From assembly GCA_017694935.1 (NCBI GenBank), contig JADIME010000037.1, positions 1-39,998 on the forward strand: a stretch of 39,998 nucleotides of DNA, read 5' to 3'. The notes under the pieces were generated by a model that was not told where the DNA came from, did not search any database, and saw nothing but the letters and a program-made list of their open reading frames with translations. Shown here piece by piece: positions 34,401-39,998 of the stretch. Origin of the DNA: Candidatus Merdivivens pullistercoris (lineage in GTDB: Bacteria; Bacteroidota; Bacteroidia; Bacteroidales; UBA932). The position numbers were made by a program, and so were the translations under genes. Position 1 is the stretch's first letter. Each line of letters starts with the position of its first letter.

Positions 34401-35411
34401 ATGGATAAGACTTTATATAAAGACGTTTATGTTTTTGCAGAGCAGAGGGAAGGAGTGATCCAGCCTGTGGCAATGGAACTTCTCGGCAAGGCAAGGGATC
34501 TTGCAGCGGCCCTCGGCGAGAAGGTCGTGGCCATATTGGCCGGCAGCGGTATAGAATCCAAGGCACAGGCTCTGATCGAAGGCGGCGCCGACAAGGTCAT
34601 CGTTGTAGACGAGCCGGAACTGGAAGAATACCTTACAGAGCAATACTCGCAGGCTGTTTCTCAGGTAATCAACGCCGAAAAGCCCAACATCGTGCTTTTC
34701 GGAGCCACTACGATAGGCCGTGACCTTGCGCCGAAATTGGCGGCAAGGCTTTGCACCGGTCTGACTGCCGACTGTACCAAACTTGAAATCTCGGAAGAGA
34801 CCAAGGACCTAATGATGACCCGTCCTGCTTTCGGAGGAAATCTGATGGCTACCATCATGTCACCTGAAACAAGGCCGCAGATGTCCACGGTAAGGCCGGG
34901 AGTGATGCAGAAGACAGCACCGCAACCGGGGCGTCAAGGCACCGTAGAACGTTTCAGGCCGGTATTCGACCCGTCCAAGTTCAAGGTACGCCTGCTTGAA
35001 AACGTGAAGATAAACAAAGGCGCCGTAGATATTTCCGAGGCGAAGATCCTCGTGTCCGGAGGCCGCGGGGTAGGGTGCAAGGAAGGTTTTGAAAAACTCC
35101 GTGCCCTTGCGGATACCCTTGACGCGGAAGTTTCTTCTTCAAGGTCAATGGTGGATGCCGGAATCATGGATCATGACCGTCAGGTAGGCCAGACCGGAAA
35201 GACCGTGCGCCCTGACGTGTATTTCGCGCTCGGTATTTCAGGAGCCATCCAGCACCTTGCCGGCATGGAAGAGTCCGACCTCATCATTGCAGTGAACAAG
35301 GACAAGTCCGCACCTATCTTCAACGTGGCCGACCTCGGCATAGTGGGCGACCTTAACAAGATAGTTCCCCTGCTTACCGAAAGGCTGAAGAAAGAGCGCA
35401 CACAGAAATAA
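34401..35411 (+). CDS. etfA: Electron transfer flavoprotein, alpha subunit
   Basis: A 336-residue ETF alpha subunit, partner of the preceding etfB. The C-terminal FAD domain has the signatures S-G-G-R-G-V-G, G-Q-T-G-K-T-V-R-P, G-I-S-G-A-I-Q-H, and N-K-D-K-S-A-P-I-F-N-V-A-D. The length suits the two-domain form without an extra ferredoxin domain. It is the last gene of the operon and is followed by the hairpin region at 35469-35630. Confidence 0.95.
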   Translation: MDKTLYKDVYVFAEQREGVIQPVAMELLGKARDLAAALGEKVVAILAGSGIESKAQALIEGGADKVIVVDEPELEEYLTEQYSQAVSQVINAEKPNIVLFGATTIGRDLAPKLAARLCTGLTADCTKLEISEETKDLMMTRPAFGGNLMATIMSPETRPQMSTVRPGVMQKTAPQPGRQGTVERFRPVFDPSKFKVRLLENVKINKGAVDISEAKILVSGGRGVGCKEGFEKLRALADTLDAEVSSSRSMVDAGIMDHDRQVGQTGKTVRPDVYFALGISGAIQHLAGMEESDLIIAVNKDKSAPIFNVADLGIVGDLNKIVPLLTERLKKERTQK

Positions 35412-35468
35412 GAAGCTGTTTAAAAGTTGTCCGGTCTGGGCTTTCAAGGTTGTCCGCTTTTGAGACCA

Positions 35469-35630
35469 GGCCACGCAAGTTTATTGGCTAAGTGATATTA
35501 ATCACCAACTTATACTAAGATTATATAAGAAGCACTGTGGCCTGAGGGCTGTATAAAACATGCCTCAGGCCACAGTGCTTCTTACATTAGCGGCTGACTA
35601 CCAACATATTGGCATCTAACATGCGTGGCC
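35469..35630. repeat. Nested inverted-repeat region with perfect 22-bp hairpin
   Basis: An uninterrupted 22-base stem is formed by 35526-35547 and 35563-35584 with a 15-base loop. It lies inside weaker outer arms, a 9-base exact inverted pair at 35469-35477 and 35622-35630 (GGCCACGCA and its complement) whose surroundings also partly match. It separates the convergent etfA and DUF3089 genes and could end transcription from both sides, but neither side has a T-run. No coding potential was seen in 35412-35673. Confidence 0.85.
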
Positions 35631-35673
35631 GCTACTACAAAAGGGAAAAGGTAACACAGTTCAAAATAACCCG

Positions 35674-36729
35674 TTAAAACAGGTATTGCAGTGAAACACT
35701 ACCCTGCACCCGCTGCCTCAGATTGTCCTGGACGTTAAGGAAGTACAGGTTTAGTTCCTGGATATGGTAGTTGCCTTTAGGGAAGATGGAGGATACGCTC
35801 TCGACAAAGTAATCGTCATCATTTAGCCCGTCTATTATCAGGGATTTCAGTTGCTCGTCGAGCTTTGCGCCGACTTGGTTGAAGAGGGTGTCCGATGTGC
35901 GGTCGGAGTTGAAGAAAACACTTCCGGCGTTCATGGAAGCAGGGGCGTAGGTCGAATCGGTCTTCCAGTTCAAAGGATTGATGCATACGGCATTGCCTTC
36001 AAACATTGCCGAAGTGGCCTCAGGCTTTGATATAGAGTTGAAAGCTATTGTCACTCCAGTATCGGAAGAGCCTTGTGCGGGTTTCAGGAAAGGATATCCA
36101 TCCGCTTCTTCCTGCGAAATCGGATAACCGAACACATACGCCGCTACAAGCTTGCCGTATGTCCGAGAGTCAAAACTGTTTTTCAGGAGTTCTATCACGC
36201 ATTTCGCCCCCTGGCTGTGGCCGGCTATGACAAAAGGCCTGTCGCCGTTTATGTTTACGATGAAATATTCAAAGGCATCGTAAATGTCATCCATCGCGTA
36301 GGAGAACCTCTCGGATATGGTTTTCTCATCCTCCATCCATGTGTCCATCGTAAGCTGGCGGTAGAACGGTGCATAAAAGTCGCAGTCTTTGCCGAGCAGC
36401 ATCGAAGCGAGGAAAAGAGAATTGTCCGTGACAAGTTTCCTTTGTCCCTCATTGGATATGTCCATGAAATGGCATAGCCCTCCCGTGCTGTCCTCCCAGT
36501 CCCAGATACATGTAGGGGCTATGTAAAATACATTCGCGATCGCTTCGCCTTCGCCGTATGCCGGGGCGGAAAACCATGAATCTTCTTCGGTATAATCCGG
36601 CTTGGATGGCAGATAGCCTATGATGTCCTTGTTTTTGATGTCCCCGTCCTTGCAGGCGGACATGCAGGTGATCAGGAAAAATGCGGATATGATTCTCAGT
36701 AAAAGGATTTTTGTATTTCTCATTTTCAT
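35674..36729 (-). CDS. DUF3089 lipoprotein, alpha/beta-hydrolase fold
   Basis: A predicted lipoprotein of 351 residues when started at ATG 36729. A TTG seven codons upstream and an ATG two codons downstream are alternatives. A signal segment ends near M-S-A-C with Cys26 as likely lipid site. Y-I-A-P-T at about 69-73 and the nucleophile elbow G-H-S-Q-G (Ser172) are DUF3089 hallmarks, suggesting a serine hydrolase such as an esterase or lipase. The substrate is unknown. It lies 27 bases after pyrC, so it is probably cotranscribed although functionally unrelated. Confidence 0.88.
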   Translation of the reverse strand: MKMRNTKILLLRIISAFFLITCMSACKDGDIKNKDIIGYLPSKPDYTEEDSWFSAPAYGEGEAIANVFYIAPTCIWDWEDSTGGLCHFMDISNEGQRKLVTDNSLFLASMLLGKDCDFYAPFYRQLTMDTWMEDEKTISERFSYAMDDIYDAFEYFIVNINGDRPFVIAGHSQGAKCVIELLKNSFDSRTYGKLVAAYVFGYPISQEEADGYPFLKPAQGSSDTGVTIAFNSISKPEATSAMFEGNAVCINPLNWKTDSTYAPASMNAGSVFFNSDRTSDTLFNQVGAKLDEQLKSLIIDGLNDDDYFVESVSSIFPKGNYHIQELNLYFLNVQDNLRQRVQGSVSLQYLF

Positions 36730-36756
36730 CAATAGTTCAAATTTCAACAAGATAGA

Positions 36757-38106
36757 TTACTTTCCATAAACCTGTTTTCCGCCTACGAATGTCGCCAGAA
36801 TTTCTCCCCGGAGGATTTCCCCTTCAATAGGGGACCAGCCGCATTTGTAAGCTATCACCGAATAACCGAGATCGTTCTCTGGGATTTGAGGCAACTGTCT
36901 GACAACCCTGACGTACCGGTCCGGATCCATGAGCACGAAATCCGCACGGAACCCTTTTGCGATACGTCCTCTGTCATGCAATGAAAATATTTCGGCGGGA
37001 CGGCCGCACATCGAGTCTACGATCCTCCCGACAGTCAGTTCCGGGACATTTTCGGAAATGCTGAGCATCATCTGCAACGAGTGCTGTATGGACGGCATCC
37101 CCGACGGGGCTTTGGCGTATGGCCTGTCTTTTTCAGATTCAAGGTGAGGGGCGTGGTCCGTGGCAATGGTATCTATCGTGCCGTCCGTCACGGCTTTCAA
37201 AAGCGCTTTCCTGTCTTTGGCCGTCTTGATGGCGGGATTGCATTTGACAAAAGCCTTTTTGATGTCATAAATATTTTCATTTCCGGAATCGAGGGCGGAA
37301 TCGTCGAACCATAGATAATTGACGCTGGTTTCCGCCGTAATGTCAGGATTGTGCCGCTTGGCACGGGCTATCATTTTCACTTCTTCGGCTGTGCTTACGT
37401 GGGCGATGTGGAGCCTTGTGCCGTATTTTACCGCAAGATCAAGGGCATAGCCTGTGGATTTTATGCATGCCTCGCGGCTTCGTATGTACGGATGCATCCT
37501 GAAAGGAATGTCGTCACCGTATTTTTCCACGGCCTTGTGCATGTTTTCCGAAATGATCCCGTCATCTTCGCAATGCACGACTACCACATGTTCCCTCTGA
37601 CGGAAAACTTTTTCAATGGATTCCTGCCGTTCAAGAACCATATTGCCTGTGGTAGATCCGAGAAACAGTTTGATGCCGCATGCATTCGGAAAACCGTTGA
37701 GACGTCCTGCATTCTCCTCCGTGGCACCGATGAAGAAACCGCAGCGGATACAGGATTTTTCAGCCGCCTCCCTTATTTTATCATCAAGATCCTTTTCGGT
37801 TACAGTAGGCGGGAGGGTATTCGGCATGTCGAACACGGTAGTCACTCCGCCCGCCGCTGCAGCCCGGCTTTCGGTAAATATGTCGCCTTTGTGTGTGAGA
37901 CCCGGGTCGCGGAAATGCACATGCGTGTCGATAATCCCAGGCATGAGCAGCATTCCCCTGCCGTCATAAACCGTATCGGCCTCTATGTCCGATGGCTGTC
38001 TGGCATAAATGACATCAGTTATGAATCCGTTGCCGTCCGCAAGAACCTGCCCGCGATGGATACCGTCAGGGGAGACTATCCTGACGTTCTTTATCAATAT
38101 CATCAT
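36757..38106 (-). CDS. pyrC: Dihydroorotase
   Basis: Cyclises N-carbamoyl-aspartate to dihydroorotate in pyrimidine synthesis. The 449-residue amidohydrolase has metal ligands H-V-H in D-T-H-V-H-F-R-D-P-G (His62, His64), a probable carbamylated lysine in G-I-K-L-F-L-G-S-T-T-G, and the late aspartate in T-D-H-A-P-H. The F-R-D-P-G-L-T-H-K-G segment points to dihydroorotase rather than allantoinase, though the families are close. Two consecutive ATG codons begin the gene (38106 and 38103). It starts 15 bases after the glycosyltransferase gene and belongs to the same minus-strand cluster. Confidence 0.93.
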   Translation of the reverse strand: MMILIKNVRIVSPDGIHRGQVLADGNGFITDVIYARQPSDIEADTVYDGRGMLLMPGIIDTHVHFRDPGLTHKGDIFTESRAAAAGGVTTVFDMPNTLPPTVTEKDLDDKIREAAEKSCIRCGFFIGATEENAGRLNGFPNACGIKLFLGSTTGNMVLERQESIEKVFRQREHVVVVHCEDDGIISENMHKAVEKYGDDIPFRMHPYIRSREACIKSTGYALDLAVKYGTRLHIAHVSTAEEVKMIARAKRHNPDITAETSVNYLWFDDSALDSGNENIYDIKKAFVKCNPAIKTAKDRKALLKAVTDGTIDTIATDHAPHLESEKDRPYAKAPSGMPSIQHSLQMMLSISENVPELTVGRIVDSMCGRPAEIFSLHDRGRIAKGFRADFVLMDPDRYVRVVRQLPQIPENDLGYSVIAYKCGWSPIEGEILRGEILATFVGGKQVYGK

Positions 38107-38121
38107 TTTATCCTTAAAAGG

Positions 38122-38853
38122 TTACAACTGTTTCTTAGGCCTGATTTTCCTGAATCTCATGGCTATCACGCCCCAGAACGCCTCTCCGAAAATACCGCTG
38201 CTCATCTTGGATGTGCCTTCTTTGCGGTCCATGAATATGATAGGTACTTCTTTTATATTGAACCCGAGCCTGTATGCATTGTACTTCATTTCTATCTGAA
38301 AACCGTAGCCTTTGCAGCGGATATTGTCAAGGTCGATGGTTTCAAGCACCTTGCGACGATAACACTTGAAGCCTGCCGTGGTATCGTATATCTTCATTCC
38401 GAGTACGGTACGCACGTATGCAGATGCGTAGTAAGACATTATCACCCTTCCGATCGGCCAGTTGATGACACTGATGCCGTTGCAGTACCTCGACCCGATG
38501 GCCAAATCCGCCCCTCCGTCATGGCATGCTTCGTACAGCCTCGACAAATCGTCGGGGTTGTGCGAGAAATCCGCATCCATCTCGAAAACATATTCATATC
38601 CATGAGCCAGAGCCCATTTGAAACCTGTGATGTAAGCCGTACCCAAACCGAGCTTGCCTTTTCTTTCCACGATGAAAAGCGATTCGGGAAATTCGCCCTG
38701 AAGCCTTTTCACTATGTCCGAGGTCCCGTCCGGAGAACCATCGTCTATGATCAATATATGGTACCCGCCTTCAAGCGAGAAAATCTTGCGGATTATTTTC
38801 TCGATATTCTCCTTCTCATTATAAGTAGGAATAATAATGACTTTGTCGCTCAT
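38122..38853 (-). CDS. Polyprenol-phosphate mannosyltransferase (DPM1-like GT2)
   Basis: A family 2 glycosyltransferase of 243 residues, resembling dolichol-phosphate mannose synthase, that would transfer a sugar from a nucleotide donor to a polyprenyl phosphate at the membrane. Motifs are I-I-P-T-Y-N-E-K-E-N-I (7-17), I-I-D-D-G-S-P-D-G-T (35-44), and the metal-binding D-A-D at 93-95 in E-M-D-A-D-F-S-H. No C-terminal transmembrane domain is present, as in the short DPM1 class. ATG 38853 is used; an in-frame TTG at 38862 is less likely. Confidence 0.92.
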   Translation of the reverse strand: MSDKVIIIPTYNEKENIEKIIRKIFSLEGGYHILIIDDGSPDGTSDIVKRLQGEFPESLFIVERKGKLGLGTAYITGFKWALAHGYEYVFEMDADFSHNPDDLSRLYEACHDGGADLAIGSRYCNGISVINWPIGRVIMSYYASAYVRTVLGMKIYDTTAGFKCYRRKVLETIDLDNIRCKGYGFQIEMKYNAYRLGFNIKEVPIIFMDRKEGTSKMSSGIFGEAFWGVIAMRFRKIRPKKQL

Positions 38854-38891
38854 ATTTTTCAATTATTTGCCCAAAGATAAATATTTTCTAT

Positions 38892-38927
38892 AAAAAATCC
38901 CGGCGAAAATCATTTTTCTCGCCGGGA
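38892..38927 (-). terminator. Intrinsic terminator of the right-edge gene
   Basis: Arms 38898-38906 and 38919-38927 are exact 9-base complements, with further A-T pairing inside. On the minus strand the hairpin is followed by six T residues (complement of 38892-38897). It lies about 35 bases past the stop of the gene at 38962. Confidence 0.9.
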
Positions 38928-38961
38928 CGGTCAAAAACTGTTAAAAATTTCAAGCAGTCTC

Positions 38962-39998
38962 TTAGAACGCCAGTATCGGTCTTGCTATATAATCACCGTC
39001 TTGGTATTCCTCATACAGTTCAATAGTCCCGTTGTCGCCTAAATTAATTACGCAGGCCGTTTCTCCCAGACTTCGAGGGGTAGAGGCCCAAATTGTAGCA
39101 GTTCTATAATAATCGTGTGTCACGAATATTTCTTCTTTTTGATCCGCAGGAATCATTGACATTACAGAATTGAACTGTGCCACGACATCATAGCTGACAG
39201 TCTCGCTTGCATAGCCGTATGCGGCATTAAGATCTTGCGTAGACCACTCCTTCATGACTTCGGCAACTTCATGTCCAGAGAAGTTGGCTATCATATCCCA
39301 AAGTTGTCCTGTACTCGGCAGGAACCAACCGCTCGTTCCCTCAGGTGCCGGAAGTGAAAAAGCATTGAGTGTCCAATCGAAAGCCGGCATCTGCGACAGA
39401 TTGTCTCCGTACGTTTCTTTTATTGTCATAGTCTCATAATAGCCATTGACATTCTGATACCATGAACTTGAAAGGGTCATGCCGTCAAGACAGTCGAAAG
39501 AATAGTCCAATGACCACATTGTCGTATTTTTGTCCGGACCGTGAGCATTACGTATGGCCATCACATATCCATGGGTATACCCCGCTTCATAGTCTGAGTC
39601 GGCAATCCTTTCACGGAAAGTCTGGCAGACGATGCCAATCACCTGTTTGCCATCGACAGGGGCGGGTTTAGTTTCCGCCCATACAGGATTGAGCCCGTCC
39701 AAGTCTATGGAAATCAAGCCTCCGTCGCTCCATGTGCCATCAGAATAATAGTAATCGCCGATTTTCGGTGCCTGAACTTCCTGAGACGAGCCTATGGCTA
39801 CCTGCTGCTCGGCCATGAAACTCTGTCCGTTTGCAGAGATGAGTATCACGCTGATAACGCCCTCGGTCTCGGCAAATTCGTTTTCAGCGACAGGGGCGGT
39901 GATTACAAGGCCTTCGGCCTCTATCGAAGCACGCCAGCCGTCAGGCTTGGTTATGGTGACGCTTTCCTGTCCGCTCATGGTGTAGTCCAGTGTCTTGC
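38962..39998 (-). CDS. Secreted BACON-like protein, 5' end outside window
   Basis: The frame is open to the right edge of the window, so only the C-terminal part (about 344 residues) is visible and the signal region is missing. An apparent Met at 39978 is internal. The first visible 55 residues resemble the end of a BACON or related repeat (V-T-I-T-K-P-D-G-W, then T-E-G-V-I-S-V-I-L). The remainder resembles a fimbrillin or Lcl/DUF1566-like C-terminal domain: W-F-L-P-S-T-G-Q-L-W at about 225 and the ending Y-I-A-R-P-I-L-A-F are common in Bacteroidota extracellular proteins. It is not a close copy of the four paralogues at the left end. Its own terminator follows. Confidence 0.75.
   Translation of the reverse strand, partial: KTLDYTMSGQESVTITKPDGWRASIEAEGLVITAPVAENEFAETEGVISVILISANGQSFMAEQQVAIGSSQEVQAPKIGDYYYSDGTWSDGGLISIDLDGLNPVWAETKPAPVDGKQVIGIVCQTFRERIADSDYEAGYTHGYVMAIRNAHGPDKNTTMWSLDYSFDCLDGMTLSSSWYQNVNGYYETMTIKETYGDNLSQMPAFDWTLNAFSLPAPEGTSGWFLPSTGQLWDMIANFSGHEVAEVMKEWSTQDLNAAYGYASETVSYDVVAQFNSVMSMIPADQKEEIFVTHDYYRTATIWASTPRSLGETACVINLGDNGTIELYEEYQDGDYIARPILAF

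Noticed and set aside
35612-35620. ATCTAAC near the outer arm of the palindrome, resembling an integron attC core.
   Set aside because: The matching GTTRRRY core is not in the required orientation and no integron integrase or cassette structure is nearby.
37351-38880. A 509-codon plus-strand open frame opposite pyrC and the glycosyltransferase.
   Set aside because: Both genes beneath it have clear catalytic motifs; the antisense translation is rich in His, Cys and Arg and shows no domain.

Overview
The window looks like chromosomal DNA of an anaerobic, amino-acid-fermenting member of the Bacteroidales (Bacteroidota). The basis is: promoters of the Bacteroidota type (TTTG, 19-20 bp, TAnnTTTG), a short primary sigma factor of the Bacteroidota kind, families of BACON-domain lipoproteins, a DUF3089 lipoprotein, and a lysine-to-butyrate operon of the type known from Porphyromonas, Odoribacter and Alistipes relatives. 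I cannot place the genus. No rRNA, tRNA, CRISPR array, prophage or insertion sequence was seen.

Layout. (1) 1-7000, minus strand: four tandem paralogous surface-type lipoproteins, each with its lipid cysteine at residue 21, one or two BACON domains and FN3-like modules. They are separated by strong hairpin terminators, and a perfect 22-bp inverted repeat lies beyond the last gene. (2) 7113-10924, minus strand: the dnaN operon, i.e. sliding clamp, DnaQ-type exonuclease, a degenerate fumarylacetoacetate-hydrolase-fold protein and an HI0933/RdsA flavoprotein, read from a clear promoter at 10893-10924. (3) 10943-11125: an AT-rich 3' remnant of an unidentified gene. (4) 11219-21292, plus strand: housekeeping genes, namely a membrane-anchored HtrA protease, rpoD, argS, a YgiQ-type radical SAM protein, a small acidic protein, a ClC-CBS chloride transporter, and tex behind its own promoter.

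(5) 21364-35411, plus strand: the main system, a 15-gene lysine fermentation operon behind one good promoter. KamA makes beta-lysine, KamDE (cobalamin/PLP) makes 3,5-diaminohexanoate, Kdd oxidises it, Kce cleaves the product with acetyl-CoA to 3-aminobutyryl-CoA and acetoacetate, Kal removes ammonia to give crotonyl-CoA, Bcd-EtfAB reduces that to butyryl-CoA, and AtoDA moves CoA from butyryl-CoA to acetoacetate. Two accessory ATPase-like genes (a MobB-like P-loop protein and a stand-alone MutS-core protein) sit between kamA and kamD and are candidates for aminomutase maintenance. No thiolase is present; instead a MaoC hydratase and an SDR reductase could convert acetoacetyl-CoA to crotonyl-CoA and give a second butyrate.

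(6) 35412-38853: an intergenic region with a 22-bp perfect hairpin nested in outer inverted arms, then a minus-strand cluster of DUF3089 lipoprotein, dihydroorotase and a DPM1-type glycosyltransferase. (7) 38892-39998: a terminator and the 3' part of another BACON-like secreted protein that runs off the right edge.
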